64,000 bases of DNA from Nocardiopsis alborubida (GCF_012396365.1 NZ_JAAXPG010000012.1:1-64000); one strand, 5' to 3'; positions 31,149 through 40,220 are shown, counted from the first letter of the stretch. Notes: generated by a model from the letters alone, not told the origin. Made by a program: numbers and translations.

Positions 31149-31784
31149 TCAGCGGTAGGTCATCAGCGCGGGACCGCCCTGCTCCAGGTGGGCGTGGTCG
31201 TTGAAGGACAGCAGCTGTGTGCCGCCCCGGCCGTGTAGCAGCTTGCTCACCGAAGCGTTGACCACCACGCGGTTCAGGGCCAGGAACCCGGCGGGCGCCG
31301 TGCCCAGCAGGGTCGAGCACACCGTCGCGATCACCCCGGCGGAGGTGAAGACCAGCGCGGTCTCCCCCTTGCCGAGCCCGGCGACCAGGTCGTCCAGCGC
31401 CTGCCGGACCCCGGAACGGAAGCCCTCCCAGGTGCCCGGACCGCTGCCCCCGGCTGCGATCCACGAGGCCAGGGAGGCGTCGAGCCGCTCCTGGAGCGAG
31501 CCCGTCGCGACCGGGTGGGCACCCAGCAGGCCGAGGTGGTCGTACTCGTTCCACCGCTCGTCGCCGACCGGCTCCAGACCCAGGCCCGCCTCGGACAGGG
31601 CCGCGGCCGCCGTCTGGCGCTGGCGGCGCAGCGCGCCGGTCACCACGCGGCCCACCCGGGGTCCGCGCCGCCGGAGTTCGGCGCCCAGCAGGCGGGCCTG
31701 CTCGTAGCCGGTCGGGCTCAACTCGTCGTAGTCCTCCGCCTCGGGGGAGGCCTTCCCGTGGCGGATCAGATAGATCGCTGGCAT
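31149..31784 (-). CDS. Histidine phosphatase superfamily protein
   Basis: 211 residues starting MPAIYLIRHGKASPEAEDYD, with the RHG motif whose His is phosphorylated in catalysis. Later RVVTGALRRQRQTAAAALSE and TALVFTSAGVIATVCSTLLG carry the second Arg and the position of the second His (here SAG rather than the usual SHG). The loss of the usual general-acid/second histidine in that loop is noteworthy and may reduce phosphatase activity. Relatives include phosphoglycerate-mutase-like and broad phosphatases. Cytoplasmic, no signal peptide. Divergent from the SAV2177-type methyltransferase, convergent with aroQ. Confidence 0.85.
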   Translation of the reverse strand: MPAIYLIRHGKASPEAEDYDELSPTGYEQARLLGAELRRRGPRVGRVVTGALRRQRQTAAAALSEAGLGLEPVGDERWNEYDHLGLLGAHPVATGSLQERLDASLASWIAAGGSGPGTWEGFRSGVRQALDDLVAGLGKGETALVFTSAGVIATVCSTLLGTAPAGFLALNRVVVNASVSKLLHGRGGTQLLSFNDHAHLEQGGPALMTYR

Positions 31785-32025
31785 CGCACCAGCGTACGAG
31801 TGGCCCCAAGGGCGCCCGCACGCCGGGGGACGCGATCGGCGCGGGGTCACCGTCCGCCGGGCGGTCGCGCGCGGGGGTCCGGCGGGGGCGCAGCGAGAGT
31901 CCGGACGGGGGCGAAGGCGCCCGTCGTTCGAGAACGCCCGCGTACCCGGCCTTCTCGCTTGCACCGCGCTTTTCGCGAGCAGGACAATACGGGTGCGAAC
32001 CACGCTTCCCGTGAGAGGGCGCATC

Positions 32026-32814
32026 ATGACGGACACACCCCCCATCGACGCCACCGTGGCACACTCCGCCCGGGTGTGGAACTACTGGCTGGGAGGCAAG
32101 GACAACTACCCGGCCGACCGCGAGGTCGGCGACTACGTGCTCCAGGCCTATCCGGAGATGGTCACCGCGGCCCGCGCCGACCGGGAGTTCCTCATCCGCG
32201 CGGTCACCCACCTGGCCCGTGAGGAGGGCGTCCGCCAGTTCCTGGACGTGGGCACCGGGCTGCCCACGCACAACAACACCCACGAGGTCGCCCAGGCCGC
32301 CGCCCCCGACGCCCGCGTGGTCTACGTGGACAACGACCCGCTGGTGCTCACGCACGCCCGCTCGCTGCTGGCCGGCGAGGGGGCGGGGGACGTCCACTAC
32401 GTCGACGCCAACCTGCACGAGCCCGAGCAGGTCCTCAAGGCGGCCGCCGCCCACCTGGACTTCGACCGGCCCATCGCGCTCACCGTCCTGGGCACCATGG
32501 GGCACACCCCCGACAACGCCCGGGCCTACGCCACCGTGCGCGCCTACGTGGACGCGCTGCCCCCGGGCAGCTTCCTGGCCCTGTGCGACGGGACCGACAC
32601 CAGCGAACCGATGATCGAGGCGGCCCGGCGCTGGAACGAGACCGCACCCCTGCCCTACCACCTGCGCAGCCCCGAGGAGATCGCGGGCTTCTTCGACGGG
32701 CTCGACCTGCTGGAGCCCGGCGTGGTCTCGGCGCCCTTCTGGCGGCCCGACGCCACGGAGGTGGGCGGGGTCGTCGCGGCCGACCAGTACTGCGGCGTCG
32801 CCCGCAAGGCCTGA
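32026..32814 (+). CDS. SAV2177-type SAM-dependent methyltransferase
   Basis: 262 residues. VAHSARVWNYWLGGKDNYPA is the hallmark of the actinobacterial SAM-methyltransferase family PF04672 (formerly DUF574), followed by the SAM-site region FLDVGTGLPTHNNTHEVAQA, VVYVDNDPLVLTHARSLL and TVLGTMGHTPDN. Streptomyces genomes hold many copies; substrates are unknown. The ATG at 32026 has GAGAGGG upstream; an in-frame GTG 33 bases earlier lacks such a site. The C-terminus WRPDATEVGGVVAADQYCGV is also typical. A hairpin and degenerate element D separate it from the convergent molybdoenzyme gene. Confidence 0.92.
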   Translation: MTDTPPIDATVAHSARVWNYWLGGKDNYPADREVGDYVLQAYPEMVTAARADREFLIRAVTHLAREEGVRQFLDVGTGLPTHNNTHEVAQAAAPDARVVYVDNDPLVLTHARSLLAGEGAGDVHYVDANLHEPEQVLKAAAAHLDFDRPIALTVLGTMGHTPDNARAYATVRAYVDALPPGSFLALCDGTDTSEPMIEAARRWNETAPLPYHLRSPEEIAGFFDGLDLLEPGVVSAPFWRPDATEVGGVVAADQYCGVARKA

Positions 32815-32822
32815 CGGCCCCG

Positions 32823-32852
32823 CCGGGTCCCGGAGAGCGCCCCGGGACCCGG
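32823..32852 (+). terminator. Hairpin after the SAV2177-type methyltransferase
   Basis: Perfect 11-bp stem (CCGGGTCCCGG at 32823-32833, complement at 32842-32852) with an 8-nt loop, 9 bp after the stop. Confidence 0.65.
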
Positions 32853-32881
32853 ACGGCAGGACGGGCCTCAGCAGGCCGACC

Positions 32882-32920
32882 GGAAGTGTTCCCGGTGTGA
32901 TGCGGGGGCCCGTGTGCGTC
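32882..32920 (-). repeat. Dispersed palindromic element, tail relic D
   Basis: GGAAGTG, then CCGGTGTGATGC, then TGCGTC match the outer tail of copy C in the same order (12 consecutive identical bases at the core). The arm region is missing. It lies between the convergent methyltransferase and molybdoenzyme genes and touches the stop codon of the latter. Confidence 0.5.
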
Positions 32921-35234
32921 AGGCGGTCCCGGAGTCGGGCTCGAAGCGCACCACCACCGACTTCGACGTCGGCGTGTTGCTCACCTCGGCCGTGGAGTCC
33001 AGCGGCACCAGCACGTTCGTCTCCGGGAAGTAGGAGGCCGCGCACCCGCGCGCGGTCGGGTAGTGCACCACCCGGAAGTGCGCCGCGCGCCGCTCCCTGC
33101 CGTCGTGCCACTCGCTCACGATGTCGGTGTAGGCGCCGTCGGCCAGTCCCAGCTCCCGGGCGTCCTCGGGGTTGACCAGCACCACCCGGCGGCCGTCCTT
33201 GATGCCCCGGTAGCGGTCGTCGAGGCCGTACACGGTGGTGTTGTACTGGTCGTGCGAGCGCAGCGTCTGCAACAGCAGCCGCCCCTCGGGGACCTCCGGC
33301 GCGTACGTGCCGTTCACCGTGAAGTTGGCCAGCCCGGTCGCGGTGGGGAATCGCCGGTCGTCGCGCGGGGCGTGCGGCAGGGTGAACCCGCCGGGCCTGC
33401 GCGCGCGGGCGTTGAAGTCCTCGAACCCCGGCACGACCGCGGCCACGTGCTCGCGCACCCGGTCGTAGTCGGTCAGCTCCGACCACGCCACCGGGAAGTC
33501 GCCGAGCACCCGCCCGGCCAGGTCGCAGACGATGTCCACCTCCGAGCGCATGCCCTGTGACAGCGGCGCCAGCACGCCGTGGGAGGCGTGCACCTTGCCC
33601 ATGGAGTCCTCCACCGTCACCCACCGCGGCTCGCCGCCGCGCAGGTCGCGGTCGGTGCGCCCCAGCGCGGGCAGGATCAGCGCACGGGTCCCCGTCACCA
33701 CGTGCGAGCGGTTCAGCTTGGTGGACACGTGCACCGTCAGCCCCACCCTGCGCATGGCGTCCTCGGTCACCAGCGTGTCCGGGGTGGCCGCGACGAAGTT
33801 GCCGCCCATCGCGAAGAACACCCGCACGTCACCGCGCGCCATGGCGCGGATGGCGTTGACGGTGTCGTAGCCGTGCTCGCGCGGCGGCGCGAAGCCGAAC
33901 TCGGCGCCCAGCGCGTCCAGGAACTCCTCGGCCGGGCGCTCGAAGATCCCCATCGTGCGGTCGCCCTGCACGTTGGAGTGGCCGCGCACCGGGCACACGC
34001 CCGCGCCGGGGCGGCCCACGTTGCCGCGCAGCAGCAGGAAGTTGACCACCTCGCGGATGGTGGGCACCGAGTGCCGGTGCTGGGTCAGCCCCATCGCCCA
34101 GCACACCACGATCCGCTCCGAGGAGGTGACCATCGCGGCGATGCGCTCGATCAGCTCCCGCTCCAGGCCGGTGTCGCGCTCGGTGCGCGCCCAGAACTCC
34201 TCGTCCGACTCGGCCAGCAGCGCCTTGGCGAACTGCTCGAACCCGTGGGTGTGGGCCGACACGAACTCCCGGTCCAGGACCGGCTCACCGCGCTCGTCGG
34301 CCTCCAGCAGCAGGCGGTTGAGGGCGGAGAACAGGGCGAGGTCGCCGCCCAGCCGCACCTGCGCGAACAGGTCGGTCAGTTCGGTGCCGCGCCCCAGCAG
34401 GCCGCCCGCGTGCTGGGGGTTGCGGAACTCGCGCATCCCCGCCTCGGGCAGGGGGTTGACGGTGACGATCCGCGTCCCGGACTTCTTGGCCCGCTCCAGG
34501 GCGGTGAGCATGCGGGGGTGGTTGGTGCCGGGGTTCTGCCCGGCCACGATGATGAGGTCGGCCTCGCGCAGGTCCTCCAGGGACACGCTGCCCTTGCCCA
34601 CGCCCAGGGTTTCGGTCAGGGCCGAACCGGACGACTCGTGGCACATGTTGGAGCAGTCGGGGAGGTTGTTCGTGCCGAGGGCGCGGGCGAACAGCTGGTA
34701 GCAGAACGCCGCCTCGTTGCTGGTGCGCCCGGAGGTGTAGAACACCGCCTGGTCCGGGGAGTCCAACGCCCGCAGGTCCTCGGCGACCAGGTCCAGCGCG
34801 CGCTCCCAGCTGACCGGCTCGTAGTGGGTGGAGCCCTCGGCCAGGTACAGCGGCTCGGTGAGGCGGCCCTGCTGGCCCAGCCAGTACCCGGACCGCCCGG
34901 CCAGCTCGCGGACCGAGTGCGCGGCGAAGAACTCCCCGGTCAGCGCCGTGGCCGTGGCCTCCTCCGCGACGGCCTTGGCGCCGTTCTCGCAGAACTCGGC
35001 CCGGTGCCGTTTGTCCCCCTCGGGCCAGGCGCAACCGGGGCAGTCGAAGCCGCGCTTCTGGTTGATCGCGAGCATGGCGGGCAGCCCGCGCCGTACGCCG
35101 GTGTGCTCGTTGAGGTGACGGAGGCTGTTGAGCACGGCGGGGAGTCCGGCCGCGCTGGTCTTGGGCGGGCTGACCTCAGGAGAGTCCTGGGCGGGGTCTG
35201 CGTTGTCCGAGTGCTGGTGTCTCACACTGCGCAT
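32919..35234 (-). CDS. FdhF/YdeP-family molybdopterin oxidoreductase
   Basis: 771 residues, within the usual 750-780 of YdeP proteins. An N-terminal cysteine region, FDCPGCAWPEGDKRHRAEFC, replaces the classical Fe-S motif. VFYTSGRTSNEAAFCYQLFA and LPDCSNMCHESSGSALTETL follow, the Cys of MCHES aligning with the Sec/Cys molybdenum ligand of formate dehydrogenase H. LIIVAGQNPGTNHPRMLTAL and QDGRPGAGVCPVRGHSN-like cofactor segments, and a C-terminal molydopterin-binding domain (LLQTLRSHDQYNTTVYGLDD), complete it. No twin-arginine signal, so cytoplasmic. Substrate unknown; YdeP is linked to acid tolerance in E. coli. ATG at 35234 gives MRSVRHQHSDNADPAQ. No FdhD or cofactor genes are adjacent. Confidence 0.9.
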   Translation of the reverse strand: MRSVRHQHSDNADPAQDSPEVSPPKTSAAGLPAVLNSLRHLNEHTGVRRGLPAMLAINQKRGFDCPGCAWPEGDKRHRAEFCENGAKAVAEEATATALTGEFFAAHSVRELAGRSGYWLGQQGRLTEPLYLAEGSTHYEPVSWERALDLVAEDLRALDSPDQAVFYTSGRTSNEAAFCYQLFARALGTNNLPDCSNMCHESSGSALTETLGVGKGSVSLEDLREADLIIVAGQNPGTNHPRMLTALERAKKSGTRIVTVNPLPEAGMREFRNPQHAGGLLGRGTELTDLFAQVRLGGDLALFSALNRLLLEADERGEPVLDREFVSAHTHGFEQFAKALLAESDEEFWARTERDTGLERELIERIAAMVTSSERIVVCWAMGLTQHRHSVPTIREVVNFLLLRGNVGRPGAGVCPVRGHSNVQGDRTMGIFERPAEEFLDALGAEFGFAPPREHGYDTVNAIRAMARGDVRVFFAMGGNFVAATPDTLVTEDAMRRVGLTVHVSTKLNRSHVVTGTRALILPALGRTDRDLRGGEPRWVTVEDSMGKVHASHGVLAPLSQGMRSEVDIVCDLAGRVLGDFPVAWSELTDYDRVREHVAAVVPGFEDFNARARRPGGFTLPHAPRDDRRFPTATGLANFTVNGTYAPEVPEGRLLLQTLRSHDQYNTTVYGLDDRYRGIKDGRRVVLVNPEDARELGLADGAYTDIVSEWHDGRERRAAHFRVVHYPTARGCAASYFPETNVLVPLDSTAEVSNTPTSKSVVVRFEPDSGTA

Positions 35235-35662
35235 TCTGGCACTGACCGTCCGATGGTGGGACGTCCGGGTGAGCGACCCGGGCCTCAGGGGGTGCGGGTG
35301 GTGCCCAGGGGCAGCCCCGAGCTGGCGTCCCGGGCCGGACTGCCGGGGGTTTTGCTGTTCATCGACCTCTGTGCCTGTTTCCGGGAAGCGCGTGCTGTTC
35401 GCCCCCTCCCGGCGCTGCGCGGACGGACGGCGAGGGCGGCGGCCCCGTCCGACGGCGCGTGACATGCCGCCGACTCCGCAATGCGCCCTTCCGGCCGCCT
35501 CGCGGGGCAGACTGGCGGCGCTGGTCGCCAGGAGAAACGTGGGTACACGGACGGCATGAGTGTCTTTGAGCGCAACCCCCGGACGGCCCCGGCACGGCCG
35601 GGGCGAACGCCCGCACGGCGGTGCGGCCCCTCGCGGACGCGCGGGGACCGGAGGGCGGGCCG
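35235..35662. other. 428-bp divergent intergenic region
   Basis: The stretch separates the YdeP-type gene from the PAS-GAF-PP2C gene and presumably holds both promoters. No clear palindromic operator is seen. A 36-codon frame (ATG 35556, product MSVFERNPRTAPARPGRTPA onwards, Arg/Pro-rich) ends in an ATGA overlap with the PP2C start, but it has only a distant purine-rich site and low-complexity composition, so it is not called as a gene. Confidence 0.4.
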
Positions 35663-37486
35663 ATGAGCGACGTCGGCTGGCCGCTGGAGACCGGTCTGCT
35701 GCGCGCGGTGTTCGACAGCGTGGGCGCGGGGATGTTCGTCATCGACACCACCGGCCGCATCACCGCCGCCAACCCCTACGCGCAGCGGATCCTCGACCGG
35801 CCCAGGGAGGAGATGCTGGGCTCGGACCTGCACGACCTGCTGCACCGCGGCCCGGACGGGGAGGAGAGGCCCCGGGAGGGCTGCCGCGTCCTGGCGGTGC
35901 TCGACAGCGGCCACCCGGCCGAGGGGAGCAGCGAGTCCTTCCTGCGCGGGGACGGCACGCTCGTGCCCATCATCTGGGCGACCACCCCGCTCCAGCACGA
36001 GGACCGTGTGGAGGGCGCGGTCATCGTCTTCCACGACTTCCGGGCGCACCGCGACGCCGCCGATCAGACCGCGGCGCACCTGGCGGCCCTGGAGGAGCTC
36101 ACCGCCCGGCTGAGCCTGGTGGCGGAGATCTCCGTGGTCCTGGTCTCCACCCTGGACGTCCCCGAGATGCTGGACAGGCTGGTCCGCCTGCTGGTGCCGG
36201 AACTCGGGGACTGGGCGGTGGTCGACATGGTCACGGAGGGGCGCACGAAGGAGGTGGAGCGCGTCGCCGTGCACGCCCCGGGCGACCACGGCACGGCCGA
36301 GTCGCTGAAGGGCCCGCTTCCGCCGCTGTCGCCCGCCTCCCACGCGGCGCTGCTGCGCGCCCTGTACAGCGCCGAGCCCGTCCTGCTCGACACCGGTGAC
36401 CTGGCCCGCGGCCCGGACGAACCGCTCGCCCGGGCGCACCGGCAGCTGTTCGAACGCCTGGGCGGGAGCTCCGCGGTGGTGGTGCCGCTGCACACCCGCA
36501 GACAGGTCTTCGGGGCGCTGACAGTGGCCCGGACCGGGGAGCGGTCCGCCTACACCGACGCCGAGGTCCTCGTGCTGGGGGACGTCGCCCGGCGCGCCGG
36601 TCTGGTGATGGAGAGCGCCCAGCTCTTCGAGCAGCAGCGCCACGTCGCCGAGACCATGCAGCGCCAGCTCCTGACACCCCTGCCGCAGGTCGACCACCTG
36701 CGGTTCGCCGCCCGCTACCAGCCCGCGCAGCAGGCCGCCGAGATCGGCGGGGACTGGTACGACGCCTTCCTGCTCGCCGACGGCGTCATGACCATGGTCA
36801 TCGGCGACGTGGTCGGCCACGACCTCCAGGCCGCCGCGCACATGGCCGAGGTCCGCAACATGCTGCGCGCCCTGGCCTGGGACCGACAGGAACCCCCCAG
36901 CCTGATCATGAGGCGGCTGGACGAGGCCATGACCAACACCAGCGACGCCCCCATGGCCACCGCCGTCTTCGCCCGCATCGAGGGCCCCGAGGGCGGGCCC
37001 TGGTGCCTGCACTGGGTCAACGCCGGGCACCCCCCGCCGCTGCTCGTCACCTCCGACGGCCGCACCCGCTACCTGGAGGACGGCCACGGCCCTCTGCTGG
37101 GCATGAGCGCCACCCTGCACCTGGGCCTGGACTGGCCCGACGCCCGCGAGGAGATCCCCGCGGAGTCCACCCTGCTGCTCTACACCGACGGCCTCGTCGA
37201 GAGCCGCGAGCACCCCATCGACACGGGCCTGGCCAACCTGCGCCGCCACGCCGCCGCCCTGGCCCGTCGCGACGTCGAGGACTTCTGCGACGAACTCCTC
37301 GCCCGCATCGACCCCGGCGGTGACGACGTCGCCCTGCTCGCCCTGCGTATCCCGTCGGCGGGCGAGGGAGCGGGCGACGACACCGCGCCACCCCAGCACG
37401 CGCACAGCCCCGCCGCGGACGGCCGCGGGGCCCCCGGTGCGGACGTCGAGGACAGCTCGGTCAGGGACACCTCCGAACGGGGGTGA
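35663..37486 (+). CDS. PAS-GAF-SpoIIE (PP2C) serine phosphatase
   Basis: 607 residues. PAS about 10-125 (LLRAVFDSVGAGMFVIDTTG, ending in VIVFHDFRAHRDAA), GAF about 145-330 (LVSTLDVPEMLDRLVRLLVP to VLGDVARRAGLVMESAQLFE), then a SpoIIE-type PP2C domain about 345-590 with ETMQRQLLTPLPQVDHLRFA, GGDWYDAF (first metal Asp), VIGDVVGHDLQAAAHMAEVR, WVNAGHPPPLLV and LLLYTDGLVESREHPIDTGL, and the last metal site GGDDVALLALR. All key metal-binding Asps are present, so it should be active. These enzymes dephosphorylate anti-anti-sigma factors, tying an environmental signal to a sigma factor. No anti-sigma or STAS gene is adjacent. C-terminal 45 residues disordered. Start chosen at ATG with GGAGGGC upstream. 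Confidence 0.92.
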   Translation: MSDVGWPLETGLLRAVFDSVGAGMFVIDTTGRITAANPYAQRILDRPREEMLGSDLHDLLHRGPDGEERPREGCRVLAVLDSGHPAEGSSESFLRGDGTLVPIIWATTPLQHEDRVEGAVIVFHDFRAHRDAADQTAAHLAALEELTARLSLVAEISVVLVSTLDVPEMLDRLVRLLVPELGDWAVVDMVTEGRTKEVERVAVHAPGDHGTAESLKGPLPPLSPASHAALLRALYSAEPVLLDTGDLARGPDEPLARAHRQLFERLGGSSAVVVPLHTRRQVFGALTVARTGERSAYTDAEVLVLGDVARRAGLVMESAQLFEQQRHVAETMQRQLLTPLPQVDHLRFAARYQPAQQAAEIGGDWYDAFLLADGVMTMVIGDVVGHDLQAAAHMAEVRNMLRALAWDRQEPPSLIMRRLDEAMTNTSDAPMATAVFARIEGPEGGPWCLHWVNAGHPPPLLVTSDGRTRYLEDGHGPLLGMSATLHLGLDWPDAREEIPAESTLLLYTDGLVESREHPIDTGLANLRRHAAALARRDVEDFCDELLARIDPGGDDVALLALRIPSAGEGAGDDTAPPQHAHSPAADGRGAPGADVEDSSVRDTSERG

Positions 37487-37722
37487 GCGGGACCGGTCCC
37501 CGGGTGCGGGCCCCGGGGCCGCCGGTCAGCGGCGCCCCGGTCCGGTGCGCCGACCGTCCCGTCCGCCGTCTCGGACAGCCCGCCACGCCGGGGGAGGACC
37601 GGTTCCGGGGCGCCCGCGCCGCCCGTTTCCGCCGACACGCGAGGGGTAGTGGCCGAGGGTAGCCCAGGGGGCCGCGCGCTCCCCAGGCGACGACCGCCAC
37701 CGTCGTGAGACCAGGGGGAACC

Positions 37723-38907
37723 ATGAAGGCAGTGGTGTGGAACGGGACCAGGAACGTCGACACCGTGAACGTTCCCGACCCGCGGATCGAGGAGCCCGGC
37801 GACGCCGTCATCCGGGTCACCAGCTCGGGCCTGTGCGGATCCGACCTCCACCTGTACGAGGTGCTCGGGCCGTTCATGACCCCGGGGGACGTCCTCGGAC
37901 ACGAACCCATGGGCGTGGTCGAGGAGGTCGGTTCCGGCGTCACCTCCCTCACCCCCGGCCAGCGGGTCGTCATCCCCTTCCAGATCTCCTGCGGACACTG
38001 CCTCATGTGCGACACGGGCCTCCAGAGCCAGTGCGAGAACACCCAGGTCGAGGAGCAGGGCATGGGCGCCGCGCTCTTCGGCTACAGCAAGCTCTACGGC
38101 GCGGTGCCCGGCGGGCAGGCCGAGTACCTGCGCGTTCCGCGCGCCGAGACCACCGCGGTCCCGGTACCCGACCAGGGCCCCGACGACCGCTACCTGTTCC
38201 TGTCCGACGTGCTGCCGACCGCCTGGCAGGCCGTCCGCTACGCCGACGTCCCCGAGGGGGGATCGGTGGCCGTCCTGGGGCTGGGGCCGATCGGCGACAT
38301 GTGCTGCCGGGTCTCCCGCCACCTGGGCGCGGGCAGGGTGTTCGGCGTGGACCCGGTGGCGGAGCGTCGCGCCCGCGCCGCCGCGCGGGACGTGGAGGTG
38401 TTCGACTCCTCCAAGGGCACCGACGACGTGGTCCAGGAGATCCGCGACCGCACGGACGGGCGCGGACCGGACGCGGTCATCGACGCGGTCGGCATGGAGG
38501 CGGCCGGGCACGGCTCGGCCAGGTTCGCCCAGCGCGTGGCCAACCTCATGCCCCGGGGCGTGGCGGCCAGGATGATGGAGACGGCCGGGGTGGACCGCCT
38601 GACCGCCCTGCACACCGCCATCGACCTGGTGCGGCGCGGCGGGACCGTCTCCCTGATCGGCGTGTACGGCGGCATGGCCGACCCGATGCCGATGCTCACG
38701 CTCTTCGACAAGCAGATCCAGCTGCGGATGGGGCAGGCCAACGTGCGCCGGTGGGTGCCGGAGATCCTGCCGCTGCTGGAGGGGGCCGACCCGCTGGGGG
38801 TGGACGACTTCGCCACCCACCACGTGGGCCTGGACGCGGCCTCGCTGGCCTACGAGAAGTTCCAGAAGAAGCAGGACGGAGTGTTCAAGGTCGTCTTCCG
38901 GCCCTGA
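37723..38907 (+). CDS. Zinc-dependent alcohol dehydrogenase, glutathione-independent FDH-like
   Basis: 394 residues, medium-chain dehydrogenase. Catalytic zinc: SSGLCGSDLHLYEVLGP and the GHEPMGVVEEVGSG loop. Structural zinc: four cysteines in CGHCLMCDTGLQSQC. NAD site VAVLGLGPIGDMCCRVSRHL, then VDPVAERRARAAA. The insertion around GMGAALFGYSKLYGAVPGGQ and the length resemble glutathione-independent formaldehyde dehydrogenases or threonine-dehydrogenase-like proteins. It would oxidise an alcohol or aldehyde hydrate with NAD. The ATG lies at 37723 behind a purine-rich GGGGGAA. It stands alone; a perfect terminator follows. Confidence 0.9.
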   Translation: MKAVVWNGTRNVDTVNVPDPRIEEPGDAVIRVTSSGLCGSDLHLYEVLGPFMTPGDVLGHEPMGVVEEVGSGVTSLTPGQRVVIPFQISCGHCLMCDTGLQSQCENTQVEEQGMGAALFGYSKLYGAVPGGQAEYLRVPRAETTAVPVPDQGPDDRYLFLSDVLPTAWQAVRYADVPEGGSVAVLGLGPIGDMCCRVSRHLGAGRVFGVDPVAERRARAAARDVEVFDSSKGTDDVVQEIRDRTDGRGPDAVIDAVGMEAAGHGSARFAQRVANLMPRGVAARMMETAGVDRLTALHTAIDLVRRGGTVSLIGVYGGMADPMPMLTLFDKQIQLRMGQANVRRWVPEILPLLEGADPLGVDDFATHHVGLDAASLAYEKFQKKQDGVFKVVFRP

Positions 38908-38920
38908 CCCGCCGGAGGCG

Positions 38921-38956
38921 GGCGCCCCGGGCCGGGGGGATCCGGCCCGGGGCGCC
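38921..38956. terminator. Bidirectional terminator between adh and GH16 genes
   Basis: Perfect 15-bp stem (GGCGCCCCGGGCCGG at 38921-38935, complement at 38942-38956), 6-nt loop, then TTTCC in the plus direction. Lies between the convergent alcohol dehydrogenase and glucanase genes. Confidence 0.85.
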
Positions 38957-38979
38957 TTTCCGGCCGCGGGGGCCGGAGG

Positions 38980-39849
38980 TCAGTTCTCGTAGATCCGGAC
39001 GTAGTCGACGACCATCTGCTGGGGGAACTGGGTGGTGCCGTCGGGGTAGCCGGGCCAGTCCCCGCCCACGGCGATGTTGAGGATCATGAAGAAGGACTGG
39101 TCGTAGACCCAGGGGTTGCCGCCCACGTCCGCGCTGGTGAGGGTGTGGTAGGCGTTGCCGTCCACGGACCAGGTGATGGAGCCGGGGCTCCAGTCGACGG
39201 CGAAGGTGTGGAAGTCGTCGGCGAAGGACCAGCCCTGCGGGTGCGTGTAGGAGGCTCCGATGCCGTTCGCGCCCGAGTAACCGGGCCCGTGCACGGTGCC
39301 GTGCACCATGTGGGGCTCGTACCCGACGTTCTCCATGATGTCGATCTCGCCGGAGTCGGGCCAGGGGGTGTCGGGGAAGTCGGCGCCGAGCATCCAGAAG
39401 GCGGGCCAGATGCCCTGGCCGCGGGGGATCTTGATGCGTGCCTCGATGCGGCCGTAGGCGTGTTCGACCTTGTTCTGGGTGGTCATGCGTGCGGAGGTGT
39501 AGCTGCCGTCCGCTTCCTGGCGTGCGGTGATGACGAGGTTGCCGTTGCCGTCGAGGGCGGAGTTGGCGCGGTTGTCGGTGTAGTTCTGGAGTTCGTTGTT
39601 GCCCCAGCCGTGGTCGCCGGTCTCGTGGTTCCAGTTGGCGGGGTCGGGGGCGCTTCCGGCGGCGCCGTCGAACTCGTCGGACCAGACGATGTCCCCGGGG
39701 GCCGCACTGAGTTCGGCGTTGGCCTCGTCCACGGCTCCTCCCGTCCACTGCGGTGCGGTGAGGACCGCCGCGGCCAGCGCGGCGGAGGCGGTCACCGCCG
39801 TGGCGACGGTGGCGGTGCGGCGGGTACTGCGGCGGGCGCTCTTGGTCAT
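38980..39849 (-). CDS. Secreted glycoside hydrolase family 16 (endo-beta-glucanase)
   Basis: 289 residues. The N-terminus MTKSARRSTRRTATVATAVT is basic and twin-Arg-like, followed by a hydrophobic Ala/Val stretch, so it is a signal peptide for export. The single GH16 domain starts at about residue 50 (IVWSDEFDGAAGSAPDPANW). The catalytic motif SGEIDIMENVG holds nucleophile and acid/base Glu around Asp, and GQGIWPAFWMLGADFPDTPW lines the cleft. DWPGYPDGTTQFPQQMVVDY ends the fold. Sequence style fits laminarinase-type endo-1,3-beta-glucanases. No carbohydrate-binding module. A CelR/CebR-like operator lies 178 bp upstream of the start, suggesting induction by beta-glucan oligosaccharides. Confidence 0.93.
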   Translation of the reverse strand: MTKSARRSTRRTATVATAVTASAALAAAVLTAPQWTGGAVDEANAELSAAPGDIVWSDEFDGAAGSAPDPANWNHETGDHGWGNNELQNYTDNRANSALDGNGNLVITARQEADGSYTSARMTTQNKVEHAYGRIEARIKIPRGQGIWPAFWMLGADFPDTPWPDSGEIDIMENVGYEPHMVHGTVHGPGYSGANGIGASYTHPQGWSFADDFHTFAVDWSPGSITWSVDGNAYHTLTSADVGGNPWVYDQSFFMILNIAVGGDWPGYPDGTTQFPQQMVVDYVRIYEN

Positions 39850-40026
39850 GGCGTACTCCGTTGAGCGGGGGGACGGGCGCGCCCGGCGCCGCGACGCGTG
39901 CGGAATAGCGGGTTCCGCACGGGCCGCGCGGGGCGGCACCCGCGTGGGCGGGTGCCCACTGAACAAGCGTTAAGTGACTGTACGTACGCGAGCGGTCGCG
40001 GGCAAGGGGGGTCGTGCGAAAAAGTT

Positions 40027-40040
40027 GGAATCGCTCCCAT
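40027..40040. promoter_or_regulatory. CelR/CebR-like operator upstream of the GH16 gene
   Basis: TGGAATCGCTCCCA (complement TGGGAGCGATTCCA) matches 12 of 14 bases of the LacI-type CelR/CebR site TGGGAGCGCTCCCA known from Thermobifida and Streptomyces. It sits in a lower-GC patch upstream of the secreted glucanase. Confidence 0.6.
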
Positions 40041-40182
40041 AGGACTGGGGTGAAAAGTGTGCTCTGTGTGCTTTTGGGTGGTGTCGCCTTCCAGGAGGAA
40101 GGGTTCCGGGGGCGGGCCCCGGCCCCGCGCGTCGGACGCACCGGACACCCGTGCCACCGCGCCCGGGGCGGGCCCCGACGGC

Positions 40183-40220
40183 GACGGGCCCCGCGGAGCA
40201 CGTGCTCCGCGGGGCCCGTC
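40183..40220 (-). terminator. Perfect 38-bp palindrome after the siderophore-binding protein gene
   Basis: 19-bp arms with no spacer (40183-40201 and 40202-40220; half-site GACGGGCCCCGCGGAGCAC). It starts 11 bp beyond the stop of the minus-strand lipoprotein gene, so it is most likely its terminator. Confidence 0.7.

Noticed and set aside
35235..35465. 77-residue N-terminal extension of the YdeP-type protein
   Set aside because: Arg/Pro/Ser-rich and unlike the family; the family length fits the ATG at 35234.
35517..35560. Possible SigB-type promoter (GGGTAC) before the PP2C gene
   Set aside because: The GNNT box at the required 14-16 nt distance is not present, so the match is only to half the consensus.
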